64,000 nucleotides of DNA, from contig NZ_JAGVRK010000001.1 in assembly GCF_018283675.1 (NCBI RefSeq), positions 806,001 through 870,000 of the forward strand, read 5' to 3'. Below, in pieces: positions 1 to 8,550 of the stretch. The position numbers and the translations under genes are program-made. Under the pieces are notes generated by a model, which saw nothing but the letters and a program-made list of their open reading frames with translations, made no database searches and had not been told where the DNA came from. How positions within the stretch are numbered: the stretch's first letter is position 1; each line of letters opens with the position of its first letter. The stretch comes from Metabacillus flavus. GTDB lineage: Bacteria > Bacillota > Bacilli > Bacillales > Bacillaceae.

Positions 1-903
1 GTCACGGCATACAAGGGTCTCAATTGTCCTGTTCAAATCCTGTGAATCACTTCCGCCGATGGTGAGAGGGGCACCAATCATGCGCGCCTCATCGCGAAGC
101 TTTGAAATGGTATTGATTTCACCGTTGTGGCCGAGCATGCTGAACGGCTGCACACGGAAAAAGTTTGATAGGGTATTAGTTGAATAGCGGTTGTGGCCGA
201 GAGTCATGGAAGACGCCACTAGCGGATCTGCCAGGTCATGATAATACTGCGGCAAAACGTCTCCGGCGCCCATTACCTTGTAAACTGCGGCATGCTGGCT
301 TAGGGAAGCCGCATGGATATGCTCATCCTTTTCAAGTTCAATAGCCAAGTCAAATAGGCGTTTGGCAAGTGTTTCATTGGTTTTTTTTACAGGAATCAGG
401 GCAGTCTGCCAGAAAAGAGGCTCCTCCTGAACTGCAATCGGACCAAGTGCGTTAGAAGATGTAACTTTGTCCGTTTCAAAAACAATTTCAAAACCGTAGG
501 ATGCAATATGCTTTATTGCGGCTTTCTTCGACTCTGACTGATTGCCATGGCGGGATAAAAAGAAATGGCCGACTATAAAATCGTCTCTGTCAGCCAGTTT
601 TGTATCGGCACCGGCCTGTTCAAGCTTTTGCTTCCAGAGATTGCGCGGGATATCAATGTGAATGCCTACGCCGTCGCCTTCTTCATTAATGAAGCCTGCG
701 CGATGGTTCATCGTGACAAGGGCTTTAATACAAGCATCGATGTTCTCTTTCGTCGGTATTTTATGTTTTTCTACTATTGAAACAATACCGCATGCATCGT
801 GCTCTGCGTTTTCATAGTTTTTGAATGTACTGGGACTCCACTTTTGCTTCATATTAATCGGCTGCCATGAGGGAACTTTATATTCCGCTCGCTGCGCCTT
901 CAC
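1..903 (-). CDS. Glutamate-synthase-like large subunit, N-terminal part (cut by window edge)
   Basis: Reading the minus strand gives one long open frame that runs off the left edge. It carries a class II glutamine amidotransferase domain: the EHDACGI motif supplies the nucleophile Cys after a short propeptide-like leader, as in Bacillus GltA, and NHRAG, GDGVGIHI and GHNGEINT follow. In this family the domain releases ammonia from glutamine for glutamate synthesis. The FMN and Fe-S domains would lie beyond the edge. The start is unclear. GTG at 903 overlaps the AGGAGG ribosome binding site, and the first ATG, at 852, has none, although the frame is open far upstream. It is divergent from housekeeping GltA, so a paralogue is possible. 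Confidence 0.8.
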   Translation of the reverse strand, partial: MKAQRAEYKVPSWQPINMKQKWSPSTFKNYENAEHDACGIVSIVEKHKIPTKENIDACIKALVTMNHRAGFINEEGDGVGIHIDIPRNLWKQKLEQAGADTKLADRDDFIVGHFFLSRHGNQSESKKAAIKHIASYGFEIVFETDKVTSSNALGPIAVQEEPLFWQTALIPVKKTNETLAKRLFDLAIELEKDEHIHAASLSQHAAVYKVMGAGDVLPQYYHDLADPLVASSMTLGHNRYSTNTLSNFFRVQPFSMLGHNGEINTISKLRDEARMIGAPLTIGGSDSQDLNRTIETLVCRD

Positions 904-1046
904 CTCCTGCTGATAAATGTTGAAATGGTAAGTAAGATTGAAGAGTAATAGGATGTAAAAATAGGGCGGAGAAAAGAAAAGTAAACAGTGCCGGACAAGT
1001 ATTGAACCTGCACTGAATTTATATAATTTTCAGAATTGTAGCTTTT

Positions 1047-1075
1047 ATCATACCATCTAAGAAAAACATTTTCAA
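1047..1075 (-). promoter_or_regulatory. Sigma-A-type promoter for the glutamate-synthase-like gene
   Basis: On the minus strand TTGAAA (1070-1075) and TATGAT (1047-1052) are 17 bp apart, about 145 nt upstream of the likely start of the amidotransferase gene. I see no T-box or other riboswitch in the leader. Confidence 0.5.
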
Positions 1076-1155
1076 TTATTTATGCAAAATGATGAAAGGA
1101 GCATTCATGTCAACAACTATGGCATATTTGTTCCAAACGCTCGTATGCATGAATA

Positions 1156-1169
1156 AGTAAGCGTTTTCA
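1156..1169. promoter_or_regulatory. Possible cre (CcpA) site
   Basis: AGTAAGCGTTTTCA, read in reverse, fits the catabolite-responsive consensus TGWAANCGNTNWCA at all but the final base. It lies about 80 bp upstream of the minus-strand promoter of the glutamate-synthase-like gene. Which transcript it would control is not evident. Confidence 0.3.
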
Positions 1170-1271
1170 TAGGAGTGTTTAAAAAGAATCAGAGAATGAA
1201 AGTGTAGTTTAATTGTATAATAGTGTATTTTTATACAGTTAGTTTATAAGAGGAGGAAATTTGCCGGGCGG

Positions 1272-1490
1272 CCCGTATATGGAACGTACTGGCGCGTAAG
1301 TGCGGTTAGATGGCACGTATTATTCTGCGGAACTTGGCCTGTAAACAGTGCCGGATGGTCCGTATTTGGAACTTGGCCCGCAAATAGCCTCAAATGGCCC
1401 GAATTCGGGGAAACTTGGCCCGGAAACCGCCGAAAATGGCCCGTATTGAGGAAAACTTGGCCCGTAAACGGCCGTGGGTGGCCCGGAAAT
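1272..1490. repeat. Degenerate tandem repeat, period about 42 bp
   Basis: At least four copies of a unit resembling ACTTGGCCCGTAAACGGCC followed by AAAATGGCCCGTATT begin at 1332, 1371, 1413 and 1455. A more decayed copy lies before them. Half-units GGCCCGT/ACGGCC are partly self-complementary. The array sits between the divergent regulatory region and the terminator of gsaB and appears non-coding. The repetitive peptide that one minus-strand frame would give is a by-product of the repeat. Confidence 0.7.
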
Positions 1491-1524
1491 AAAAAAGGAC
1501 CGGCTCAAAAGCAGGCCGGTCCCT
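1489..1524 (-). terminator. Intrinsic terminator of gsaB
   Basis: On the minus strand GGACCGGC pairs with GCCGGTCC across an 8-10 nt loop and is followed by six T. It begins just past the gsaB stop codon. Confidence 0.8.
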
Positions 1525-1533
1525 TACCAAATC

Positions 1534-2826
1534 CTATTTTTTCAGCGCTTTAAACGCTTTTTCCACTGCAGCTAGAGTCTCCGTAATATCTTCTTCCGTA
1601 TGCTCGGTTGTCAGGAACCAAGCTTCGTATTTAGACGGGGCAAGGTTGATTCCCTGATGCAGCATTTCCTTAAAGAAGCGGGCGAACATTTCGCCGTCTG
1701 TGTTCTCTGCCTGCTCATAGTTTTCTACTTTTTCATCCGTAAAGTAGATCGTCAGCGCGCCTTTCAGACGATTGACTGTGATTGTGATATCATGTGCAGC
1801 CGCATGCTTCAGGATGCCTTCTTCAAGGATTGCGCCCAGGCGGTCCATTTCTTCGTATACGCCCTCCTGCTCCAGTACTTCGAGGCAGGCGATTCCGGAA
1901 AGAATGGAAGCGGGGTTGCCGGCCATTGTTCCTGCTTGATACGCAGGTCCGAGCGGTGCGACAGTTTCCATAATCTCTTTTTTGCCGCCGTACGCGCCGA
2001 TTGGCAGTCCGCCGCCGATTATTTTTCCGAGCGCGGTCAAGTCAGGGGTCACACCGAGCATATCCTGAGCGCCTCCATACATGAAGCGGAATGCCGTGAT
2101 GACTTCATCGTAAATCACAAGGGCTCCTGCATTGTGGGTAATTTCGTTTACCTGCTCCAGGAAGCCGGGTTTCGGTTCCACAATCCCGAAGTTGCCGACG
2201 ATCGGCTCTACCAGCACAGCGGCGATTTCACTTCCCCATTTTTCCATCGCTTCGCGGAACGGTTCAATGTCGTTGAAGGGAACGGTGATTACTTCCTGGG
2301 CGATGCTTTTTGGAACCCCCGCAGAGTCCGGTGTACCGAGAGTTGCAGGACCTGATCCTGCTGCAACAAGGACAAGATCGGAGTGGCCGTGGTAGCATCC
2401 TGCGAACTTAATGACTTTATCGCGTCCTGTGTAAGCACGGGCTACACGGATCGTCGTCATGACGGCTTCCGTACCGGAGTTCACGAAGCGCACCTTTTCC
2501 ATGTTCGGCATGGCTTGCTTCAGCTTTTTAGCAAAATCAATTTCGAACGGAGTCGGTGTTCCGTAGAGAACGCCGTTTTCCGCCGCTTTTGTAATGGCTT
2601 TTGTGATATGGGGGTGGGCATGCCCGGTAATAATCGGACCGTATGCCGCCAGGTAATCTATGTATTTATTTCCGTCTACATCCCAGAAGTATGCGCCTTG
2701 GCCTTTTTCCATGACAACGGGAGCTCCTCCGCCAACGGCTTTATAGGATCGGGAAGGGCTGTTTACGCCACCGACAATATGTTCAAGCGCTTCTTTTTGA
2801 AGTTCTTCTGATCTGGTAAATTGCAT
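1534..2826 (-). CDS. gsaB: Glutamate-1-semialdehyde 2,1-aminomutase
   Basis: This PLP enzyme converts glutamate-1-semialdehyde to 5-aminolevulinate in the C5 route to heme and siroheme. The 430-residue protein has the full family length. The PLP-binding lysine lies in [18 protein letters not shown] near residue 268, and [20 protein letters not shown] is the cofactor phosphate region. ATG is preceded by AGGAGG. Bacilli often have hemL inside the hemAXCDBL operon plus a second copy next to bcp-perR (gsaB in B. subtilis). The neighbours here argue for the second copy, though hemL would also be a fair name. It is monocistronic, ending in a strong terminator. Confidence 0.93.
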   Translation of the reverse strand: MQFTRSEELQKEALEHIVGGVNSPSRSYKAVGGGAPVVMEKGQGAYFWDVDGNKYIDYLAAYGPIITGHAHPHITKAITKAAENGVLYGTPTPFEIDFAKKLKQAMPNMEKVRFVNSGTEAVMTTIRVARAYTGRDKVIKFAGCYHGHSDLVLVAAGSGPATLGTPDSAGVPKSIAQEVITVPFNDIEPFREAMEKWGSEIAAVLVEPIVGNFGIVEPKPGFLEQVNEITHNAGALVIYDEVITAFRFMYGGAQDMLGVTPDLTALGKIIGGGLPIGAYGGKKEIMETVAPLGPAYQAGTMAGNPASILSGIACLEVLEQEGVYEEMDRLGAILEEGILKHAAAHDITITVNRLKGALTIYFTDEKVENYEQAENTDGEMFARFFKEMLHQGINLAPSKYEAWFLTTEHTEEDITETLAAVEKAFKALKK

Positions 2827-2893
2827 AATAAAAATCCTCCTAAAAAAGTCTGCTCTCTCATTCTAGCACTTTTTCAGGAGGATTTCTGTTCAG

Positions 2894-3472
2894 CTACTTG
2901 GAAATGATTTCATCAACGATTCCATAAGCGAGTGCTTCTTCCGCCGTCATATAGTAATCGCGGTCCGAATCCCGGGCAACCTTTTCGATTGGCTGTCCGG
3001 TCTGTTCGGCAATTTTTTCATTCAATATCTGTTTGGTGTGAAGCAGGCGTTTCGCGGTTATTTCGATATCGGATGCCTGGCCGCGGGCTCCTCCAAGCGG
3101 CTGATGAATCATAACCTCAGCTGAAGGGAGCGCATACCGTTTTCCCTTTTTGCCGGAAAGGAGCAGCATTGCTCCCATGGAAGCGGCCATCCCAATGCAG
3201 ATCGTTTTCACGTCAGGCTGGATGTAATCCATCGTATCGATAATCGCAAACCCAGCCGTGACAGAACCACCCGGACTATTTATATAGAGGGAAATATCTT
3301 TTTCCGGATCCTCGGAAGCAAGGAAAAGCATCTGGGCAACCGCGCTGTTGGCTGTATGATCATTGATTTCATCACTGATCATGATGATGCGGTCTTTTAA
3401 AAGCCTTGAGTATATATCATACGATCTCTCGCCATGTTTTGTTTGTTCCACTACGTAAGGAATCATATTCAT
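2894..3472 (-). CDS. ClpP-family serine protease (paralogue linked to a sigma factor)
   Basis: This is the proteolytic subunit of a Clp protease, which forms a barrel fed by a Clp ATPase. The catalytic triad is intact: Ser98 in GMAASMGAM, His123 in MIHQPLGG and Asp172 in DSDRDYYM. The [10 protein letters not shown] oxyanion region is also present. The length, about 192 residues, is normal. I start at ATG 3472 because it lies 8 nt after GGAGG; a TTG at 3478 is too close to it. It begins 18 bp after the sigma-factor gene, so the two form an operon. The housekeeping clpP usually stands elsewhere, which makes this an accessory copy. Its ATPase partner and substrates are unknown. Confidence 0.88.
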   Translation of the reverse strand: MNMIPYVVEQTKHGERSYDIYSRLLKDRIIMISDEINDHTANSAVAQMLFLASEDPEKDISLYINSPGGSVTAGFAIIDTMDYIQPDVKTICIGMAASMGAMLLLSGKKGKRYALPSAEVMIHQPLGGARGQASDIEITAKRLLHTKQILNEKIAEQTGQPIEKVARDSDRDYYMTAEEALAYGIVDEIISK

Positions 3473-3490
3473 CTGCAAATCCTCCGTTTA

Positions 3491-4093
3491 TTAAGCGGCC
3501 ATAAGTGCCGTCGGTCCGCTGTTTGATTTTGGAACGAGGGTCAGCAGATTGAGCAGGGGATGTGGATCTTCTTCAGTCAGAGAGCGGCTGATGGCAGCGG
3601 CCAGCTCTCTATCGATGTCCGATGTGCCATCCCGCATCGTGTGCTGCCTCGCCCTGAATAGCAGGGCTTTAACGGTTGCAACCGTAAATCCTGTTATTTC
3701 AGCGATTTCTTCATTTTTGAAAAGCAGCGCTTCCTTCAGCACAAAGACCGCTGCCTGTTTTTTCGTCATGACCGATGCAAGCCATTCGGCAAGCTCCGCT
3801 ATTTTGCTTTCTGTTTTGGCTCCAGTTAAATCAGATGGGACGAACCCGGTCGTAATTCGCTTTTGTTTGCGGAAGAAATCAATGTGCAAATGGCAGGCGG
3901 CTTTGTTATATAGGGCCTGCGGCAGATCCTCCGGCAGTTCTTGATACTTTTCTAAAAGTTTGCATACGGTTGCTTGAGCGAGATCCTCCGCATCCCATTT
4001 ATTCCGTGTGAGCATGAGACAGTATTTAAATAGGGAAAGATACGTTTCATGAAGGTCTTTCTTTTCAAAACGAGCAGCGCTGCTATTGTTCAT
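3491..4093 (-). CDS. ECF-like RNA polymerase sigma factor
   Basis: The roughly 200-residue protein has a sigma-70 region 2-like helix bundle (YLSLFKYCLMLTRNKWDAED, residues about 15-45). It also has a region 4 helix-turn-helix (NEEIAEITGFTVATVKALLF, about residues 125-145). There is a C-terminal tail of about 45 residues without a recognisable domain. ATG 4093 is chosen because AAGGAG lies 8 nt upstream; a GTG nine bases earlier overlaps that site. No anti-sigma gene is adjacent. The co-transcribed ClpP may control its stability or that of an inhibitor, but this is inference. The exact ECF group is not recognised. Confidence 0.75.
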   Translation of the reverse strand: MNNSSAARFEKKDLHETYLSLFKYCLMLTRNKWDAEDLAQATVCKLLEKYQELPEDLPQALYNKAACHLHIDFFRKQKRITTGFVPSDLTGAKTESKIAELAEWLASVMTKKQAAVFVLKEALLFKNEEIAEITGFTVATVKALLFRARQHTMRDGTSDIDRELAAAISRSLTEEDPHPLLNLLTLVPKSNSGPTALMAA

Positions 4094-4258
4094 CGATTTC
4101 ACTCCTTAAAGGTGCACCTTTGTATATTAAACGGATGAATGGCTTAAAAGGATATGGGTTTCTGCATTTTATTCTTTCCAGGGAAGATGAATTCCTTCAA
4201 AGTTGGGATGATATAGGCTAAACTATCTTTGGCAGACATTACGAAGGGAACGTGCAAA

Positions 4259-5284
4259 ATGAAAAATGTCATTGAAACTGAAGGGCTTCGGAAGGAATTT
4301 AAAGCCTATTCGAGCCGGGAAGGCCTAGGAGGCGCTTTTCGGGATTTGTTTACACGCAATTATAAAGTGGTCCGCGCTGTCGACGATTTATCGTTTACCA
4401 TCAAGCAGGGAGAGATGGTCGGTTATATTGGTGAAAACGGAGCGGGGAAATCCACTTCCATAAAAATGCTGACGGGAATCCTCAATCCAACGGCCGGAAC
4501 GGTTCGTGTCAATGGAATGGATCCCCACAGGCAGCGGGAGAAATTTGTAAGCTCGATCGGTGTTGTTTTCGGCCAGCGCTCCCAGCTTTGGTGGGATATC
4601 GCGGTTCAGGAATCATTCCGTCTTTTGAAAAAAGTGTACAAGGTGTCTGATGAGGATTATAAAAATCACATGGGGCATGTGATTGAATCGCTTGATATCG
4701 GTCCGCTTTTGGATAAGCCGGTGAGAAAGCTGTCGCTTGGACAGCGGATGCGCTGCGAGCTTGCCGCTGCATTGATTCATAATCCGCCGCTCTTGTTTCT
4801 GGACGAGCCGACAATTGGGCTGGATGTACTGGTGAAACTGAAGATCCGCCAGTTCTTGAAGGAAATGAATGAAAAGTACAAAACGACGATCCTGCTGACC
4901 ACCCATGATTTATCCGATATTGAAGCGCTTTGTGAGCGGGTCATCATGCTTGACCAAGGAAAAATTATTTATGATGGCGCGCTTGCACATCTCCGCCAGG
5001 ATTTCGGGGAAGGAAAGAAGATTGAATTTCAGTTTGGAGAGGCTGTGGATGAATCATCATTAAAGGATCTATCAGAGGAGCTTGAAGTTTTCTGGCAGCA
5101 AAACAATGAAAACAGCTGGACGGCCTTGCTCACAGCACAGGAAGCCGGCATGTCCGAGCTTATCGGCCGTGTAGTAGGAGCGAAAAAAGTGCTGGATATG
5201 AGCATTCATGAGGTTTCAACGGAAGAAATCATCCGCCAGATTTATGAAAAAGGCTACCAGCCGGAGAAGAGGATCCTGACATGA
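4259..5284 (+). CDS. ABC-2 type exporter, ATP-binding protein
   Basis: This cytoplasmic ATPase drives the two membrane proteins encoded just downstream. GENGAGKST (Walker A), LSLGQRMRCELAAALIH (signature), LLFLDEPTIGLD (Walker B) and the switch TTHDLSD are all present. The insertion near the N terminus (YSSREGLGGAFRDLFTRNYK) and the C-terminal extension of about 90 residues are typical of the ABC-2 subfamily that pairs with DUF990-type permeases. ATG 4259 follows AAGGGA; upstream in-frame codons lack a ribosome binding site. The substrate cannot be told from sequence. Relatives are annotated as export of drugs or of unknown molecules. Confidence 0.88.
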   Translation: MKNVIETEGLRKEFKAYSSREGLGGAFRDLFTRNYKVVRAVDDLSFTIKQGEMVGYIGENGAGKSTSIKMLTGILNPTAGTVRVNGMDPHRQREKFVSSIGVVFGQRSQLWWDIAVQESFRLLKKVYKVSDEDYKNHMGHVIESLDIGPLLDKPVRKLSLGQRMRCELAAALIHNPPLLFLDEPTIGLDVLVKLKIRQFLKEMNEKYKTTILLTTHDLSDIEALCERVIMLDQGKIIYDGALAHLRQDFGEGKKIEFQFGEAVDESSLKDLSEELEVFWQQNNENSWTALLTAQEAGMSELIGRVVGAKKVLDMSIHEVSTEEIIRQIYEKGYQPEKRILT

Positions 5285-5299
5285 TGCGGGGGTCTTGGC

Positions 5300-6091
5300 A
5301 TGGATAAATATATAGAAATGGTGCGGATCCGCTTTTTGATGATGCTCGCGTACCGGACGAACTATTATAGCGGCATTTTGATCTACAGCATTAACATCGG
5401 CGCTTACTTCTTCTTATGGTCCGCGATTTATGGAGACAAAGGGAATATTCAGGGTCTGAGTGTGCTGCAGATGTCTACTTATGTGGCAGTGGCCTGGATG
5501 GCGCGCGCTTTTTATTTCAACAATATCGACAGGGAAATTGCCCTTGAAATTAAGGAAGGGAAGGTAGCCGTTGAGCTGCTTCGTCCCTATCATTACCTTG
5601 GGATGAAGACGATGCAGGCGTTCGGTGAAGGGGTATTTCGCCTATTATTCTTCTCGATGCCGGGCATGATTTTTATCGCTTTTGTTTTTCCGCTGGAATT
5701 TCCGGGGAATGCCGCAACGTGGATCTTTTTTGCGCTGTCACTCGTTTTCAGCTTTATCATCAACACGCAAATCAATTTGCTCACAGGAATTATGACGTTC
5801 TTTCTATTTAATAATGATGGGTTAATCAGAGCGAAACGTGTAGTAGTGGATCTGTTTTCGGGGCTGCTGCTGCCAATCAGCTTTTACCCGGGCTGGGCGC
5901 AGGGAGTCATGCAATATTTCCCGTTCCAGGCCATCAGCTATGTGCCAAACATGATTTTCACAGAGGCCTATAAAGGAAACGAACTCCTGCAGGCACTTCT
6001 TTATCAAGGGATATGGGCGATCCTCCTCCTTATTCCAATCCAGCTTCTATGGATGCTGGCAAAAAAGCAAATGGTCATCCAGGGAGGGTAA
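5300..6091 (+). CDS. ABC-2 family exporter permease (first of pair)
   Basis: This 263-residue integral membrane protein has about six hydrophobic segments, beginning MDKYIEMVRIRFLMMLAYRT. That opening is characteristic of the ABC2_membrane_6 (DUF990) family. It starts 15 bp after the ATPase gene, behind GGGGG, and ends 3 bp before the second permease, so the three genes form one transcript. It would assemble with the next protein as a heterodimeric channel. The substrate is unknown. Confidence 0.85.
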   Translation: MDKYIEMVRIRFLMMLAYRTNYYSGILIYSINIGAYFFLWSAIYGDKGNIQGLSVLQMSTYVAVAWMARAFYFNNIDREIALEIKEGKVAVELLRPYHYLGMKTMQAFGEGVFRLLFFSMPGMIFIAFVFPLEFPGNAATWIFFALSLVFSFIINTQINLLTGIMTFFLFNNDGLIRAKRVVVDLFSGLLLPISFYPGWAQGVMQYFPFQAISYVPNMIFTEAYKGNELLQALLYQGIWAILLLIPIQLLWMLAKKQMVIQGG

Positions 6092-6094
6092 CGC

Positions 6095-6880
6095 ATGTAT
6101 TACGTATCGATGTTTATCCAATATGCAGGACAATATATGAAAACGAGACTGCAATACCGCGCTGATGTGCTCGTCGAAATCTTTTCCGACTTTCTGTTCC
6201 AGGCCGTCAATTTGATTTTTATCCTCGTTGTATTTGGCCACACCCAGTCATTAAGCGGATGGAATCAAAATGAAATCATCTTTATCTATGGATTCTTCCT
6301 TATCCCATTTGCGATTTTCGGAGCTTTTTTCAACATATGGGACTTTAATGAACGGTACATTGTAAAAGGAGAGATGGACCGGATTTTAACGAGGCCGATC
6401 CACAGCCTGTTTCAAATCACGCTTGAAAGAATGGAACTGGAATCGCTGTTCGGAGCGGTTACTGGTTTTGCGGTTATGATGTACGCGGGATCCCAGCTTG
6501 ATCTCCCGTTTTACTGGCATGATCCGCTCGTCTTCATCCTTTTCACCGTGGGAGGAGTATTGGTTTATGCAGGCATCTTTATCATGATTGCAAGCATCAG
6601 CTTTTACTCCGACTCCCGCACATCCATTATGCCGATGATGTATAATATCGGTAACTATGGACGGTACCCGGTCGATATCTACAACAAAGCCATCCGCTTC
6701 GTCTTAACGTGGATCCTGCCATTCGCCTTCGTCGGCATGTACCCTGCTGCCTACTTCTTGAGGAAAGAAGAATGGTACACATACGCATTTTTAACTCCGG
6801 TTGTCGGGGTTGCATTCTTCTTGATTGCCGTGTTTGTGTGGAATCAGGGAGTGAAGCAGTATCGGGGAGCGGGGAACTGA
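6095..6880 (+). CDS. ABC-2 family exporter permease (second of pair)
   Basis: This 261-residue membrane protein has about six transmembrane segments and again shows the family's N-terminal pattern (QYAGQYMKTRLQYRADVL). The conserved cytoplasmic stretch KGEMDRILTRPIHSLFQ lies near residue 90. A start ATG follows GGAGGG at tight spacing from the previous gene. It completes the exporter. The next 300 bp contain only a repeat element and no obvious terminator, so the transcript may run into that element. Confidence 0.85.
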   Translation: MYYVSMFIQYAGQYMKTRLQYRADVLVEIFSDFLFQAVNLIFILVVFGHTQSLSGWNQNEIIFIYGFFLIPFAIFGAFFNIWDFNERYIVKGEMDRILTRPIHSLFQITLERMELESLFGAVTGFAVMMYAGSQLDLPFYWHDPLVFILFTVGGVLVYAGIFIMIASISFYSDSRTSIMPMMYNIGNYGRYPVDIYNKAIRFVLTWILPFAFVGMYPAAYFLRKEEWYTYAFLTPVVGVAFFLIAVFVWNQGVKQYRGAGN

Positions 6881-6906
6881 ATTTGGCGCTTTGTGTGGTA
6901 CTTTGC

Positions 6907-7163
6907 TTGCACTGACCCTCAATACGGCAGTGCGGCGGGGGAATGAGCAGCTGCCCGCTAAACCCGCGTCCAGTGTGCAATTACAAGGGTGGGGACGGAG
7001 ATTTAGTCCTTTAGCGGAATGAAGGTCAGAGCAATGCACTGACCCCCAATGCGGCAGTGCAGCGGGGGACAAAGCACCACCGCCTTTTATTCCATCTGTA
7101 ATAAACGTTCTCCAGCACAGGGGACAGAGATTTAGTCCTTTAGCAGAACGGGGGTCAGTGCAA
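6907..7163. repeat. 257-bp element bounded by 12-bp perfect inverted repeats, two internal units
   Basis: TTGCACTGACCC at 6907-6918 is the exact reverse complement of GGGTCAGTGCAA at 7152-7163. A degenerate copy of both ends meets in the middle (GGTCAGAGCAATGCACTGACCC pattern, about 7025-7046). Two half-length units of about 125 bp can therefore be recognised, each holding GAGATTTAGTCCTTTAGC. There is no coding capacity. It looks like a MITE or an intergenic repeat family. Confidence 0.65.
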
Positions 7164-7190
7164 ACCCACAGTCGAAAGGAGCCAATCCTG

Positions 7191-7292
7191 ATGGCCAAGA
7201 AAAAAGAATCACCCCCTAAAGAAGAACCCAAAAAAGCTCCTGAGTGGGAGAAGCTGTATCAGCTGATTAGTAAGAAAGTGAAGAAAAGGTGA
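7191..7292 (+). CDS. Small basic protein, 33 residues
   Basis: ATG is preceded by GAAAGGAG at good spacing, and a convincing terminator follows directly. The product begins MAKKKESPPKEEPKKAPEW and ends in a lysine-rich helix (SKKVKKR). It is highly charged, with no membrane segment or signal peptide. I do not recognise a family. The combination of ribosome binding site, short ORF and terminator supports expression, but function is unknown. Confidence 0.45.
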   Translation: MAKKKESPPKEEPKKAPEWEKLYQLISKKVKKR

Positions 7293-7304
7293 TTTATATA
7301 GTAG

Positions 7305-7336
7305 AGACCGGCTCGTGGTTTGGGGCCGGTCTTTTA
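7305..7336 (+). terminator. Intrinsic terminator after the 33-residue ORF
   Basis: AGACCGGC pairs with GCCGGTCT around a 12-nt loop, followed by TTTT. Confidence 0.7.
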
Positions 7337-7481
7337 ACGTTTGTATGACTGTTTGGTATGAGATTATTGCAAGAAAAGCAGCAACAGACTTTAAAACTTT
7401 AAAAATGCACTATATTTCCAGGCACATAATCGGACTTTCTCCATGCATATACATAAAAAAAGGACAAACACGGAGGCTGCT

Positions 7482-7889
7482 ATGGAACCGATTATTGCTG
7501 TTGCTACCATCATCTGCCTGCTCATGTCTGTTCGAATAACAGCGAAGACGTTCAAAGAGCAGCAATTCCTGTCCCGCGAAACGATTCTCGTCATCGCGTT
7601 TTTATATTTATCGATTTTGATTGGTTTTGCGATGCTGTATCTTCTATTTATCCAAACTGGACAAGGGATTCTAACGCAGGGCAATGAGCCGATTAAAGGG
7701 GATTATCTGGAGCATTTGAATACAAGTCTGTATTTTAGTGCGGTCACACTGTTCTCGGTCGGCTATGGGGAGATCATTCCGGTGGGAGCGGGGAGGCTGA
7801 TTGCCGTTCTCGAAGCATTGATTGGATATATGCTGCCGGTCATTTTAGTAGCAAGAACGGTGCTGGAGATAGATAAAAACGCTAAATAG
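7482..7889 (+). CDS. Two-TM (Ion_trans_2) potassium channel family protein
   Basis: The protein of about 135 residues has an N-terminal hydrophobic helix, a second helix (ILVIAFLYLSILIGFAMLYL) and a pore loop followed by a last helix. The selectivity filter SVGYGEIIP near residue 98 is a K+-channel TxGYG variant with Ser for Thr. There is no RCK/TrkA-N domain, so it is a minimal pore subunit. ATG 7482 lies 6 nt after GGAGG; an earlier in-frame ATG has no such site. Role in K+ flux is inferred from the filter. It is monocistronic as far as can be seen. Confidence 0.8.
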   Translation: MEPIIAVATIICLLMSVRITAKTFKEQQFLSRETILVIAFLYLSILIGFAMLYLLFIQTGQGILTQGNEPIKGDYLEHLNTSLYFSAVTLFSVGYGEIIPVGAGRLIAVLEALIGYMLPVILVARTVLEIDKNAK

Positions 7890-7949
7890 TTGTACGAACT
7901 CTTACTTTTGGGTACCCTCTAGATAGAAATCATTTTTGGAGGGGAAAAC

Positions 7950-8420
7950 ATGAGTATTGAAGTTGGGGTTCAGGCTCCTGAATTTGAACTGAATGCAGCC
8001 GGCGGCGAAAAAATTAAGCTGTCTGATTATAAAGGGAAATATGTTGTTCTCTATTTTTATCCGAAGGACATGACACCGGGATGTACGACACAGGCCTGTG
8101 ATTTCCGCGACCGCCACAGTGAATTTGCTGATGTCAATGCGGTGATTCTCGGTGTGAGTCCGGACCCTGTGGATAAGCATGATAAATTCAGAGACAAATA
8201 TGATCTTCCTTTCCATCTGCTAGCCGATGAGGATCATAAGGTATCTGAAGCATATGGTGTATGGAAGCTGAAAAAGAACTTCGGAAAAGAATACATGGGC
8301 ATCGAACGCTCTACTTTTATTATCGATCCTGAAGGCAAGATTATTAAAGAATGGAAAAAAGTTAAAGTGAAGGATCATGTGGAGGACGCACTGTCGTTTA
8401 TCAAGAATGAGTCCAACTAA
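7950..8420 (+). CDS. bcp: Thiol peroxidase of the Bcp/PrxQ type
   Basis: This thioredoxin-dependent peroxidase reduces H2O2 and alkyl hydroperoxides in the cytoplasm. At 156 residues it has the usual length. Peroxidatic Cys45 lies in TPGCTTQACDFRD and the probable resolving Cys50 is five residues later, the atypical 2-Cys arrangement of PrxQ. It starts at ATG after GGAGGGG. It corresponds to ygaF, which in B. subtilis also lies between gsaB and perR. I see no Per box in front of it. Confidence 0.93.
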   Translation: MSIEVGVQAPEFELNAAGGEKIKLSDYKGKYVVLYFYPKDMTPGCTTQACDFRDRHSEFADVNAVILGVSPDPVDKHDKFRDKYDLPFHLLADEDHKVSEAYGVWKLKKNFGKEYMGIERSTFIIDPEGKIIKEWKKVKVKDHVEDALSFIKNESN

Positions 8421-8430
8421 ACCGTGAAGG

Positions 8431-8459
8431 CCTGGGAGAATGTTTCTCAGGTTTTTTTG
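8431..8459 (+). terminator. Intrinsic terminator of bcp
   Basis: CCTGGGAGAA pairs (with G-U pairs) with TTTCTCAGG, followed by seven T. Confidence 0.75.
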
Positions 8460-8550
8460 ATTTAACACCGCGGCTTGAATTCAAAATCGGAAGGAATACC
8501 AGCCTCCTAACACGAATAGGAAAAAGGTAAATAATTAGGAGGCGATTATA

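Noticed and set aside
1085-1162. Short peptide ORF (17-23 codons) after AAGGAG at about 1095-1105
   Set aside because: It has no terminator or downstream gene in the same direction and nothing peptide-specific beyond chance.
1320-1508. Minus-strand frame with repeated SGPSFPEFGPF-like peptide
   Set aside because: It is generated by the 42-bp DNA repeat, has no ribosome binding site and overlaps the gsaB terminator.
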